Positions 1 to 7,942 of a stretch of 25,036 nucleotides of DNA are shown piece after piece (within the stretch, counting starts at the first letter, position 1; every line of letters starts with the position of its first letter). Below the pieces are notes generated by a model that was given only the letters and a program-made list of their open reading frames with translations, was not told the origin of the DNA and searched no databases. This DNA comes from an uncultured Corynebacterium sp. (GTDB lineage Bacteria > Actinomycetota > Actinomycetes > Mycobacteriales > Mycobacteriaceae). A program made the translations under genes and the position numbers. Location of the stretch: positions 1 through 25,036 of the forward strand of contig NZ_CAMICL010000033.1 in assembly GCF_946221105.1 (NCBI RefSeq), given 5' to 3'.

Positions 1-68
1 GCTCTAGCGCGCCGGGCGGGGGCGATTGCTTTGCGACGTCAGCTCCGCCCCGCCCGGCGCGCTAGAGC
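1..68. terminator. Long perfect hairpin downstream of metE
   Basis: A perfect 21-bp inverted repeat: positions 1-21 pair with 48-68, around a 26-nt loop. It starts a few bases beyond the metE stop codon (74-76), so on the minus strand it would fold at the end of the metF-metE transcript. There is no clear T-run, and the window edge hides what follows, so the terminator role is inferred from position. It could equally be a palindromic repeat element or an mRNA-stabilising end. Confidence 0.55.
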
Positions 69-73
69 CGAAC

Positions 74-2326
74 CTAGAGCCCTTCGACGACCTCGTCGCG
101 CGCGGCGACCAGGTTGCGCAGGGAGGGGTCGACCTCCTTGTAACCGCGGGTCTTCAGGCCGCAGTCCGGGTTGACCCAGAGGCGCTCCGTCGGCACGTGG
201 TTCAGTGCGGCGCGCAGCAGGCCGGCGATCTCCTCCTGGGACGGCACGCGCGGAGAGTGGATGTCCCACACGCCGGGGCCGATCTCGGAGTGGAAGGTCT
301 CGTCGATGTCCTCGAGCAGCTCCATCTTGGAACGGGCTGCCTCGATGGAGGTGACGTCGGCGTCGAGGCCGGCGACGGCCTCGATGATCTGGCCGAACTC
401 GGAGTAGCACAGGTGGGTGTGGATCTGGGTTGCAGGCTGCGCCTCCAGGGAGACCAGGCGGAACGCGCGCTGGGCCCACTCCAGGTAGGCGGCGCGGTTG
501 TCCTCGCGCAGCGGGAGCAGCTCGCGCAGGGCCGGCTCGTCGATCTGGATGACCTTGATGCCGGCCTTCTCCAGGTCGGCGACCTCGTCGGCAAGCGCAA
601 CGCCGATCTGGTCCGCGGAGACGGAAAGCGGCACGTCGTCGCGCTTGAACGACCAGGCCAGGATGGTCACCGGGCCGGTGAGCATGCCCTTGACCGGCTT
701 GTCGGACAGCGACTGCGCGTATGCCGACCACTCCACGGACATGGCCTCCGGGCGGGAGACGTCGCCGACCACGATCGGCGGGCGGGTGCAGCGGGAGCCG
801 TAGGACTGGACCCAGCCGTTTTCGGTGACAACGAAGCCGTCGAGAAGCTCGGCGAAGTACTGCACCATGTCGTTGCGCTCCGCCTCGCCGTGGACGAGGA
901 CGTCCAGGCCGATCTCCTCTTGCAGCTCGATGACCTGCTTGATCTCGGTCTTCAGCGCCTCGTTGTACTCGGCGTCGGTGAGGGTGCCCTCGCGGTGGTC
1001 CGCGCGCGCCTTGCGGATTTCGGTGGTCTGCGGGAAGGAGCCGATCGTGGTGATCGGCAGCGTCGGCAGGCCGAGCTCCTCGCGCTGGACCTTGTTGCGC
1101 TCCTCGAACGCCGGCTCGCGCTTGACCGCGCCCTCCGGCAGGGCCGCCACGCGGTCCACGACGGCCTTGTTGTGGATGGTGGTGGACTCGGCGCGGGTGC
1201 GCACGGCGCGGTCGGACTGCGCGAACGCCTCCTTGGCGCCCTCCTCACCTGCGACAAGCGCCTGGATCTCGGCGAGCTTCTCGTCGGCGAACGCCAGCCA
1301 CGGGGCGACCTCGACCGGGATGTTGCGCTCGGCCTTCAGGGTGTGCGGCACGTGCTGCAGGGAGGTGGAGGTGGACACGGACACCTCGCGGTCGCCGAGG
1401 GACTCGAGGACCTCGGTGCGCTCGCGCAGGTTCGCGGTCCAGACGTTGCGGCCGTCGATAAGTCCTGCGACCAGGTGCGTCTCGGCCGGGATGGTCTCGC
1501 GGACGCGCTCCGGGTAGCCGGCGTCGGCCTCAAGCGTCCACGGGGACAGGTCCACGTGCAGCGCCTCCACGCCCAGCTCGCCGAGCACCGGCAGAGCCTC
1601 GCGGGCGGAGCCGTACGGGGTGGTCAGGTACACGTTCGGGCGGGTCTCGCGGCCCAGCAAAGCAGACCAAGCGGAACGCAGGTGCTGCGCGATCTCCGCG
1701 TCCGGGGTGGACAGGTCGGCCACCACGGCGGGTTCGGCGATCTGGACCCACTCCACGCCGGCGTCCTTCAGCGCGGCGAAGACCTCGGCGTACGCCTCAA
1801 CCAGCGACGGCAGCAGCGACCACTCCGCCGGCTTGGACAGCGCGATCAACGTGACCGGGCCGACCAGGAACGGGCGGACCTTGTGTCCGGCCTCGGCGGC
1901 CTCCTCCACGATGCGCAGGATGCGCTCCGGCACCGCCTTGATCTCCTGACCAGCCTCGATCTCCGGCACGAGGTAGTGGTAGTTGGTGTCGAACCACTTG
2001 GTCATCTCCAGCGGCACGCGGGTGTCGTTGCCGCGGGCGAGCGCGAACTCCTCGTCCAGGTCAACGCCGCCCGGCACGAGGCCCACGGTCAGGGCGGTGT
2101 CGAGCACCTGGTCGTAGAGCGCGACGTCCGCCGGGATGGCGTAATCCTCGGTCAGGCCGAGATCGCGCAGGTGGTTGTAGTTGTTCACACGCAGGGCGCG
2201 TGCGGTGGAGCGGAACGTCTCAGCGTCGATGCGGCCCGCCCAGTAGCTCTCCAGCGCGCGCTTGAGCTCGCGGTTCGCGCCGATACGGGGGTAGCCCTCG
2301 ATGGTGGCCTTGGGGAAGGTGGTCAT
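74..2326 (-). CDS. metE: Cobalamin-independent methionine synthase
   Basis: MetE transfers the methyl group of 5-methyltetrahydropteroyl-triglutamate to homocysteine, giving methionine, in the cytoplasm and without vitamin B12. The 750 residues match the usual family length. The N-terminal half opens with the typical FPKATIEGYPRIG segment. The catalytic half has GSFPQTTEIRKAR and VLVHGEAERNDMVQYF. The zinc site is intact: H638 and C640 (THLCYSEF), E662 (SIEAARS) and C722 (NPDCGLKTRG). The ATG at 2326 has AAAGGA just upstream and overlaps the metF stop as ATGA, so the two genes are translationally coupled. MetF, encoded immediately upstream, supplies the methyl donor. I am very sure of the assignment; assignment of the zinc ligands rests on family knowledge. 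Confidence 0.97.
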   Translation of the reverse strand: MTTFPKATIEGYPRIGANRELKRALESYWAGRIDAETFRSTARALRVNNYNHLRDLGLTEDYAIPADVALYDQVLDTALTVGLVPGGVDLDEEFALARGNDTRVPLEMTKWFDTNYHYLVPEIEAGQEIKAVPERILRIVEEAAEAGHKVRPFLVGPVTLIALSKPAEWSLLPSLVEAYAEVFAALKDAGVEWVQIAEPAVVADLSTPDAEIAQHLRSAWSALLGRETRPNVYLTTPYGSAREALPVLGELGVEALHVDLSPWTLEADAGYPERVRETIPAETHLVAGLIDGRNVWTANLRERTEVLESLGDREVSVSTSTSLQHVPHTLKAERNIPVEVAPWLAFADEKLAEIQALVAGEEGAKEAFAQSDRAVRTRAESTTIHNKAVVDRVAALPEGAVKREPAFEERNKVQREELGLPTLPITTIGSFPQTTEIRKARADHREGTLTDAEYNEALKTEIKQVIELQEEIGLDVLVHGEAERNDMVQYFAELLDGFVVTENGWVQSYGSRCTRPPIVVGDVSRPEAMSVEWSAYAQSLSDKPVKGMLTGPVTILAWSFKRDDVPLSVSADQIGVALADEVADLEKAGIKVIQIDEPALRELLPLREDNRAAYLEWAQRAFRLVSLEAQPATQIHTHLCYSEFGQIIEAVAGLDADVTSIEAARSKMELLEDIDETFHSEIGPGVWDIHSPRVPSQEEIAGLLRAALNHVPTERLWVNPDCGLKTRGYKEVDPSLRNLVAARDEVVEGL

Positions 2327-3273
2327 TGTTGTCCTTTATCTATTCCGATGCGGTCCAGAAAGTCCCGCGTGACGTCCAGGTTGTTGTGCGTGTACACGTG
2401 GAGCCCGCCCGCGCCGGCATCCAAAATCTCGCGCGCCAGGTTGGCGGTGAGCTGCATGCCGGCCTCGTACTCGTCGTCCGCCTCGAGCAATTGCCTCTCG
2501 ACGCCTACCGGCACCTCCAGCCCCGACAACTCCCCCATGCGCCTGACCCTTTTCAGCGAGGTCATCGGCATGATGCCGGGGATGAGCGGGATGCGCACAC
2601 CCGCCAGCCGCGCGATCTCAACGAAATCCAGGAAGTCCTGGGCCTCGAAGAACAGCTGGGTGATGGCGAAATCCGCGCCCAGGCGCTGCTTGGTCAACAG
2701 CACGTCCAGGTCGTGATCGAGGTTGCGCGACTCCTCGTGGCCCTTGGGGTAGCAGGCCACCGAAAGCGCGAGCTTGCCGGCGGCGAGGCGGAACGCCTCT
2801 TCCTCCTGCACGTCCTGGATCAGGTTGAGCAGATCCGTGGCGTACTGGAGGTGGTCCGCCGGCAGGCCGGTTTCCGGCAGGTCCCCGCGCAGGGCGAGGA
2901 ACCCGCGGACGCCGGCGTCGATAAGCACCCGCACCCACTCCGCCATCTCATCGCGCGTGCCCGCGGTGCAGGCGAGATGCGCGATGGGACGCAGGTCGGT
3001 GGTCTCCGCGATGCGGGAGATCACAGCGGCCGTGCCCTCCAGCCACTCGCTGCGGCGCGAGCTGGTCACGGAGACGTAATCCGGCTTGTACTCCGCCAGG
3101 CCCGCGATGAGCTGCTCGATCTTCTGCGCGTCGTCCGTGGGGCGAGGCGGGATGATCTCGAAACTCAACGCGGTGCGCTGGCGCTTCGGGCGGGGGCGGC
3201 GGATCAGCTGCGCGCCCTCGCGGTCCAGCGGTGCCGAGGCGGAGAGCCTGGTCGAAGGAGAGGCTTCGAACAT
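2323..3273 (-). CDS. metF: 5,10-methylenetetrahydrofolate reductase
   Basis: MetF is a flavoprotein that reduces 5,10-methylene-THF to 5-methyl-THF, the methyl donor used by MetE. The 316-residue protein has the family opening block (LSFEIIPPRP, about residues 40-50), followed by the barrel segments PDYVSVTSSRRSEW, AHLACTAGTRDE, FLALRGDLPE, DFAITQLFFEAQDFLDF and RIPLIPGIMP, in the order expected for the TIM-barrel fold. The ATG at 3273 is preceded by GAGAAAGG. A 40-residue arginine-rich lead before the first barrel strand is a little long, so a later start is possible but has no better ribosome site. It is the first gene of the metF-metE operon, with a 4-nt overlap to metE. Confidence 0.95.
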   Translation of the reverse strand: MFEASPSTRLSASAPLDREGAQLIRRPRPKRQRTALSFEIIPPRPTDDAQKIEQLIAGLAEYKPDYVSVTSSRRSEWLEGTAAVISRIAETTDLRPIAHLACTAGTRDEMAEWVRVLIDAGVRGFLALRGDLPETGLPADHLQYATDLLNLIQDVQEEEAFRLAAGKLALSVACYPKGHEESRNLDHDLDVLLTKQRLGADFAITQLFFEAQDFLDFVEIARLAGVRIPLIPGIMPMTSLKRVRRMGELSGLEVPVGVERQLLEADDEYEAGMQLTANLAREILDAGAGGLHVYTHNNLDVTRDFLDRIGIDKGQQ

Positions 3274-3310
3274 GGCAGGACCTTTCTCGGCTGGGTTGAT
3301 GTGTTTCGTT

Positions 3311-3364
3311 GCACCGTGGTTAAACGGTGCCTTGAAACTTATTGGGGGCGTCTAGCGGCCACAA
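3311..3364 (-). promoter_or_regulatory. Probable metF promoter with overlapping operator-like dyad
   Basis: On the minus strand, TTGTGG (3364-3359) and TAAGTT (3341-3336) sit 17 nt apart, a reasonable -35/-10 pair for an actinobacterial housekeeping promoter. A TAGAC half-site (3354-3350), resembling half of the McbR operator known from C. glutamicum methionine genes (TAGAC-N6-GTCTA), lies between them, but the second half is missing. An inverted repeat GCACCGT-N6-ACGGTGC (3311-3330) covers the predicted transcription start and could be an operator or a leader hairpin. The promoter assignment is by eye only. Confidence 0.45.
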
Positions 3365-3431
3365 TGTGCTACCGGTTTTGGGCGTTGTTTCCGCTGCGTG
3401 CGGGGTTATTCGGCGTGAATGTTAATCGCAC

Positions 3432-3455
3432 AAAATGAACCAAGCTGTTCATTTT
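3432..3455. repeat. Operator-like dyad AAAATGAAC-N6-GTTCATTTT
   Basis: A perfect 9-bp inverted repeat (3432-3440 and 3447-3455) around CAAGCT, AT-rich in a GC-rich setting and lying about 160 bp upstream of metF. The size and symmetry fit binding by a dimeric regulator. A weak hairpin is the alternative. I do not recognise the regulator. Confidence 0.5.
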
Positions 3456-3550
3456 TGCGTAACGCTTGGTACGCGTTGGGGATTGTGGCGGAGTGGGCCT
3501 GAGCGTCTCCCCTGCCCGGCGCGACCCGGCTCCTCACCCCCATTTCCGCG

Positions 3551-3617
3551 GATCCAGCTACTAAGACCCAGCTATTCGGCTCCAGGAGGCGATTAGCTGG
3601 ACCCTGATAGCTGGATC
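3551..3617. repeat. Nested inverted repeats (CCAGCTA/TAGCTGG)
   Basis: GATCCAGCTA at 3551-3560 pairs with TAGCTGGATC at 3608-3617. Inside it, CCAGCTA at 3568-3574 pairs with TAGCTGG at 3594-3600. The same 7-mer is thus present twice in each orientation, forming two concentric stems or four half-sites. There is no T-run after the outer arm. It lies about 160 bp upstream of the 3777 start. Confidence 0.6.
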
Positions 3618-3776
3618 TAGCCAGAGCGGCGGGGTCGCGGGCTGGGACGCTGCGGCGGATGCGCGGGCGGAGCACCACCGCCCGCCGCGCCAATCCCCCG
3701 AGCTGGCACGGCGGATTTCGCTACCCTGGGCCGCGTAACCACCCGAAACTTACAAACGCAACACAAGGAGCAACCC

Positions 3777-4508
3777 GTGAACCTGAAGAACATTGGCTTC
3801 GCCGCGGCTTTCGTCAACCAGGCGTGGAAGTACCTGCGCGACCAGAACGATAAGCGCGAGCGCGACATCTACCAGTCCCTGCTAGACAACCTGAAGGACG
3901 GCAAGCTGGACGATCTCCACGACAAGTTCGACATCGACGAGCTGGAGGAACTGTACGGCGCGGCCCGCGCGCAGGCCGGCGAGATCACCCGCGACGCGCA
4001 CGACCGTCTGGACCGTCGCCGCAAGCAGTTCGAGGCCGCCGCCCCGAGCCGCAAGGAGCGCCAGGAGTTCCTGGAAAAGCACGCGAAGAGCGCGAAGAAG
4101 AACGTGAAGAAAAAGAAGAAAGGCGGGTTCGGCAAGGTCGTCGGCGCGACGCTGGGCACGGCGGCGCTCGCGGGTGGCGCGTGGGCTGCCTGGGAGTTCT
4201 TCCTCAAGGACAAGCTCGCGGGCGAGGATGAGCCGGCGAAGACGTACCGCCCGGCGCCGACCCGCACGGAGACGCAGCCGCGCGGCTCCTCCACCATCGT
4301 GTACTCGACGCGTACGGAGGATGACCGTGAAGGCGAGGAGCAGCTGCTTACCGACGCCACCAGCTCCCAAGACCTCGGCGGGGAGGGCCTGACCACCCTG
4401 GACACCCTGGCGGACGACCAGCGCAAGGCCACCAACCCGCAGCACTCCGTTGAAGACGTGAACGCTGAGGACAAGAACGCAGGCCGCCACGAGCTGCGCG
4501 AGGACTAG
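3777..4508 (+). CDS. Conserved-looking membrane-associated protein of unknown function
   Basis: I do not recognise a characterised family. The 243-residue product starts at GTG 3777, placed by the strong AAGGAG at 3765-3770. Residues 1-100 are highly charged and predicted helical (WKYLRDQNDKRERDIYQ, DELEELYGAARAQAG). A lysine-rich stretch (KKNVKKKKKGG, about 105-117) precedes one hydrophobic segment (about 118-141, VVGATLGTAALAGGAWAAW). The tail of about 100 residues is acidic, low in hydrophobics and probably disordered. Positive charge before the segment suggests the N-terminal helical part is cytoplasmic, but this is inference. The gene converges with the tetR gene with only 22 bp between the stops and no visible terminator. 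Confidence 0.85.
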   Translation: MNLKNIGFAAAFVNQAWKYLRDQNDKRERDIYQSLLDNLKDGKLDDLHDKFDIDELEELYGAARAQAGEITRDAHDRLDRRRKQFEAAAPSRKERQEFLEKHAKSAKKNVKKKKKGGFGKVVGATLGTAALAGGAWAAWEFFLKDKLAGEDEPAKTYRPAPTRTETQPRGSSTIVYSTRTEDDREGEEQLLTDATSSQDLGGEGLTTLDTLADDQRKATNPQHSVEDVNAEDKNAGRHELRED

Positions 4509-4530
4509 CGCAGCCCACCACCAACGCCGA

Positions 4531-5085
4531 TTACACCCTGGTGCGCCAGCCCGCCATGAGGTGGCGCACCAGGCGGTCGCGCACGTCGGGGAGGATGTCG
4601 GCGAGCGGGGCGGCGAGCGGCCGCGTCGCTACGACGAGCTCGGTTGCCAGCTGCATGGGTGACTGGCCGGGGGCGATGATGCCGTGGGGGGCGGCGGCGT
4701 CGATAAGCAATTGCACTTTGCCCATGAAGGCGTCGCGGCGCGCGCCGAGTCCGCCGTCGGAACTGTCGGCGGCCAGGGCGGCGGCGAGGATGCCCACGCC
4801 CGATTCGACGAGCGCCCAGACGAAGGATTCGAAGTGCTCGACGGGGTTGTCCTCGAAGCCGTCGAGGGCGTCGTCGAGGAGTGCTTCGATGCGTTCGAGG
4901 AAGACGATCGCGCAGGCGTCGTAGAGCGCGGCGCGGGTGGGAAAGTGACGGTAGAGGGTGGCGATGCCCACGCCGGCGTCCGCGGCGATGCCCTCGAGAG
5001 TGATCTCCGAGTTCGGGCGGGTGCCAATCTGTGCCAGCGCAGCGGTGACGATCTGGTCGCGTTTCGCGCGGGCGTCTGCGCGCAT
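4531..5085 (-). CDS. TetR-family transcriptional regulator
   Basis: A one-component repressor-type regulator. The N-terminal helix-turn-helix is clear: ITLEGIAADAGVGIATLYRHFPTRAAL (roughly residues 27-53), the TetR signature. The remaining ~130 residues form the variable ligand and dimer domain. I chose the ATG at 5085 (184 aa, MRADARAKRDQIV) because the HTH then falls at the usual distance from the N-terminus and a GGGGGCTGG stretch lies just upstream. The same frame continues upstream to 5277, but that extension would run through the intergenic promoter and into the neighbouring gene. It faces away from the ABC-like/YhgE genes, so control of that operon and of itself is the obvious guess. 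The ligand cannot be told. Confidence 0.9.
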   Translation of the reverse strand: MRADARAKRDQIVTAALAQIGTRPNSEITLEGIAADAGVGIATLYRHFPTRAALYDACAIVFLERIEALLDDALDGFEDNPVEHFESFVWALVESGVGILAAALAADSSDGGLGARRDAFMGKVQLLIDAAAPHGIIAPGQSPMQLATELVVATRPLAAPLADILPDVRDRLVRHLMAGWRTRV

Positions 5086-5182
5086 TATTGACCAGCCCCC
5101 TTTTTTGGGTTTGACAGTGACTATTTTGGGGAGCACCATAGCACGAGTTAAATGATAGTCCACCCTACGGTTAAGGGACCGC
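5086..5182. promoter_or_regulatory. Divergent promoter region between tetR and the ABC/YhgE operon
   Basis: A 97-bp AT-richer gap between divergent genes. It contains GACTAT (5119-5124) and its complement ATAGTC (5155-5160), an inverted pair 30 nt apart. On the plus strand, TTTGGG (5125-5130) and TTAAAT (5148-5153), 17 nt apart, are a possible weak promoter. TTGACA at 5111-5116 is a perfect -35 but has no good -10 at standard spacing. The ribosome site for the plus-strand gene is AAGGGA (5173-5178). The TetR protein likely binds here; the exact operator is uncertain. Confidence 0.5.
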
Positions 5183-5797
5183 ATGACCCCCATACTCAGC
5201 ACGCAAGACCTCGTGCTCCGCAAGGGCGACACCCCGGAAAACTTCGACATCGGCCGGGGGTTGACCCTGCTGAACACGCGGCGAGAATCGCATTCGACCC
5301 TGCTCAGCCTCGCGCTGGCAGGGCGCTACAACCCGCACTCCGGCACCATCCTCCTCGACGGTGAGGAGACCAAGACGCGCCAGCGCTTCAAGCAGGTCGC
5401 GCTCGCGGGCGTGACCGAGATTGACAAGCTGGACCGCCTCGTGCGCATCCGCGACGTGGTGCGGGAGCAGATTGCATGGTCGCAGAGCTTTTTCGCCATC
5501 ACGCCGCACAAGGCCGAGGCGATCAAGTCCCACGACAGCGTGGAAAAGTGGCTGGAGCCGCTGCAGCTGGAAGACATCGACATGATGGCGCACGTCGGCG
5601 ACATCGGCCCGACGGACCGCTTCCGCCTGCGCGTGCTGCTGGCGCTGATCTCGCGCCCGGACGCGAAGATGCTGATCGTGGACGACGTGGACCAGGTGCG
5701 CAAGATGGATATCCGGCGCAAGCTGCTGGATGATCTGCGCGGGGTCGCGGTACACCTGCCCGTCATGGTGAACACGGTGAATGAGGAGGGGCTATGA
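5183..5797 (+). CDS. Degenerate ABC-transporter ATPase-like protein
   Basis: The 204 residues follow the outline of an ABC ATPase domain, but key motifs are eroded. The region where the Walker A loop belongs reads LLNTRRESHSTLLSL (about 29-43) instead of GxxGxGKS/T. This is followed by the typical RYNPHSGTILLDGEE. No LSGGQ signature is seen; GPTDRFRLRVLLAL (about 150-163) occupies its place. The Walker B strand MLIVDD ends at D167-D168 with Asp where the catalytic Glu is usual. It therefore probably binds ATP poorly or not at all, and may act as a cytoplasmic partner of the YhgE/Pip protein encoded next, with which it overlaps by 4 nt (ATGA). Start chosen for the AAGGGA site 5 nt upstream. 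Confidence 0.75.
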   Translation: MTPILSTQDLVLRKGDTPENFDIGRGLTLLNTRRESHSTLLSLALAGRYNPHSGTILLDGEETKTRQRFKQVALAGVTEIDKLDRLVRIRDVVREQIAWSQSFFAITPHKAEAIKSHDSVEKWLEPLQLEDIDMMAHVGDIGPTDRFRLRVLLALISRPDAKMLIVDDVDQVRKMDIRRKLLDDLRGVAVHLPVMVNTVNEEGL

Positions 5798-7887
5798 GCG
5801 GCCTGCACATTGGATCCGACTTCCGCAAGTTCGCCCACGGCAAGCTTCCGCCGCTTGCCATCACGGCGATTTGCCTGCTGCCGCTGCTGTTCGGCGGCCT
5901 GTTCCCCTGGGCGTACTGGGACCCGCTGGGCAACCTGTACAAGCTGCCCGTCGCGTTGGTGAACTCCGACGAGGGCGAGAACGGCCAGCAGGTTGTGGAC
6001 GAGCTGTTGGAGCAGCGCCCCATGGACTTCCAGGTGGTCAGCGCCGAGGAGGCCAAGGACGGCATCGCCAGCGGCAAGTACTACCTGGGCTTAGAGATCC
6101 CCACAGACTTCACCGAGGCTGTGACCAGTGTGAAGGAGGACGACCCGCATTCGGCGAAGATCAACATCACGCTGAACGAGACCAACGGCTTCATCCCGAC
6201 CATGCTGGGCGAGAAGGCCGCGGAGGCCATCGGCTCTGCCGTGTCCAATTCCGTGGGCGGCAAGGTGGTTGAGCAGCTGTTTGTGGGCATCAACACCCTG
6301 TCGGACGGCGTGCATAAGGCCGCCGACGGCGCCGGGCAGTTGAACGACGGCGCGAACAAGGCGCACGACGGCTCGGAGCAGCTCAACGAGGGTGGCACGA
6401 AGCTCAACGACGGCATCCAGCAGCTCAACGACAAGGTGCAGCAGCTGCCGGACGCCGTGACCAAACTCGACGGCGGTGTCGCCCGCCTGCAGGACGGCGC
6501 GATTCAGCTCAACGACGGCATCACCACCGCTTCCGGCGGCGCCGACCAGCTCTCCAACGGCCTGACTCAGCTGCAGGCGGGTACGCAGCAGCTTGGCGAC
6601 GGCGCGACGCAGATCGCCGGCGGCGTAGACAAAATCGCTGGCTTTGCCGGCAAGATCAACGAGCTGCAGGCCGCGTTGGACGACATCAACGCAAACCTGA
6701 ACAACGTGATCGCGGACCTGGACCGCTCCCCCATCCCGGGCAGCAAGGAGCTGGCGGACCAGGCGCGCGGCGTACAGCTGCAGATCAACGCCGGCCCGCT
6801 GCAGGCGGTCACGGAGAACAACCTGGTGGGCCAGCTGATGCAGCTGCAAGCTGGCGCGCACGAGCTGGCCAACCAGCTGTCGGACCCGAGCGCGAAGTAC
6901 CGCGGCGGCGTTGACAGCGCCGTCGAGGGCGCAAAGACGCTTGCGGACGGCCTGAAGCGCCTGCAGGAAGGCTCCGGCACCCTGGTCGCCGGCGTGACCA
7001 CGCTGAAGGACGGCACGGGCAAGCTGGTCGTGGCGGCGAACACCGCCACCGACGCCACCTCGCGCCTGGCGGCCGGCTCGAACCAGCTGGTGGTGGGCCT
7101 GGGCGACCTCAACGACGGTCTGGTCAAGCTCTCCGACGGCACCGGCGAGCTCTCAATGAGCCTGTCCGACGGCGCCGAGAAGGCCCCGAGCTGGGAGGGC
7201 GAGCGCCTGAACAAGGCCATCGACGCCGCCTCGGACCCGGTGCACACCGAGAACGTCGGCGACGGCGTGACCTTCTTCGGCAAGGGCTTGAGCCCGTTCT
7301 TCCTGTCGCTGTCGCTGTGGTTCGGCGTGCTGATTATGTACATGATCATGCCGCCGTTTAGCCGCCGCGCGATCGACTCGGGCACCAACCCGCTGCGTGT
7401 GCTGCTGTACACGATGATCCCGTCGTTCATCATCGGTTTCTTCCAGTCCGTCGCCCTGTGGGTGATGCAGACGTTCATCCTGGACGTCGACCCGGTGCAC
7501 CCGCTGTCGCTGTTCGGTGTGCTGGTGCTGGTGTCCTGGGTGTTCGTGACAGCGATCATGGCGCTAAACACCGCGCTGGGCCCCGCGCCCGGACGTCTGG
7601 CCACGATGGCGCTGATGTCGCTGCAGCTGGTGGCGTCGAACGGCTTGTACCCGCCGGAGGTGCAGCCCGGGTTCATCCAGTGGGTGCACAGCTGGGACCC
7701 GATGCGTTACTCGGTGGATTTGGTGCGCTACGCGCTGTTCGGCACCCCGTCGTACGACCCGCGCATGTGGACCGCCGTGACCGTGCTGCTGTTCGTCGGC
7801 GCGATGTCTGTGGCCATCGCCTGCGCGGCGCTGTACGTCCGCCGTATTTGGCGGATGAAGGATCTCCACCCCGAGCTGACGGTTTAG
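5794..7887 (+). CDS. YhgE/Pip-family membrane protein
   Basis: This 697-residue protein has the layout of the YhgE/Pip family: one N-terminal membrane segment (about residues 20-41), a large extracytoplasmic part, and a C-terminal block of about five membrane segments (about 499-680) resembling ABC-2 type permeases. The start of the outer domain (LPVALVNSDEGENGQQVVDELLEQ) is characteristic. Residues about 160-460 are a long chain of heptad-like units rich in QLNDG and LxDGxxKL, probably a rod or coiled coil. Family members include the Lactococcus phage-infection protein and Bacillus YhgE; their function is related to the envelope or to export but remains poorly defined. The ATG at 5794 has GAGGAGG upstream and overlaps the preceding stop. 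The preceding TetR and ABC-like genes probably form its control and partner. Confidence 0.9.
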   Translation: MSGLHIGSDFRKFAHGKLPPLAITAICLLPLLFGGLFPWAYWDPLGNLYKLPVALVNSDEGENGQQVVDELLEQRPMDFQVVSAEEAKDGIASGKYYLGLEIPTDFTEAVTSVKEDDPHSAKINITLNETNGFIPTMLGEKAAEAIGSAVSNSVGGKVVEQLFVGINTLSDGVHKAADGAGQLNDGANKAHDGSEQLNEGGTKLNDGIQQLNDKVQQLPDAVTKLDGGVARLQDGAIQLNDGITTASGGADQLSNGLTQLQAGTQQLGDGATQIAGGVDKIAGFAGKINELQAALDDINANLNNVIADLDRSPIPGSKELADQARGVQLQINAGPLQAVTENNLVGQLMQLQAGAHELANQLSDPSAKYRGGVDSAVEGAKTLADGLKRLQEGSGTLVAGVTTLKDGTGKLVVAANTATDATSRLAAGSNQLVVGLGDLNDGLVKLSDGTGELSMSLSDGAEKAPSWEGERLNKAIDAASDPVHTENVGDGVTFFGKGLSPFFLSLSLWFGVLIMYMIMPPFSRRAIDSGTNPLRVLLYTMIPSFIIGFFQSVALWVMQTFILDVDPVHPLSLFGVLVLVSWVFVTAIMALNTALGPAPGRLATMALMSLQLVASNGLYPPEVQPGFIQWVHSWDPMRYSVDLVRYALFGTPSYDPRMWTAVTVLLFVGAMSVAIACAALYVRRIWRMKDLHPELTV

Positions 7888-7942
7888 CCCCTACCATGGG
7901 CGGGGCACAACTTTTCCCCCGATAGATCGAAGGACCCCACCC

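Larger units (their letters stand above)
3274..3776. other. 503-bp spacer between metF and the 3777 gene
   Basis: No convincing gene is seen here on either strand. The spacer holds the metF promoter region (3311-3364), a dyad AAAATGAAC-N6-GTTCATTTT at 3432-3455, a nested set of inverted repeats built from CCAGCTA/TAGCTGG at 3551-3617, and the ribosome site of the next gene (AAGGAG, 3765-3770). TACCCT at 3722-3727 is a possible -10 element for that gene, but no matching -35 is evident. Confidence 0.6.

Noticed and set aside
3274..3440. SAM-type riboswitch in front of metF
   Set aside because: The leader from the likely promoter is about 55 nt with one short hairpin, too short and too simple for the SAM riboswitch classes I know.
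5086..5277. N-terminal extension of the TetR protein up to 5277
   Set aside because: It would add 64 residues with no TetR similarity, run through the divergent promoter region and overlap the opposite gene.
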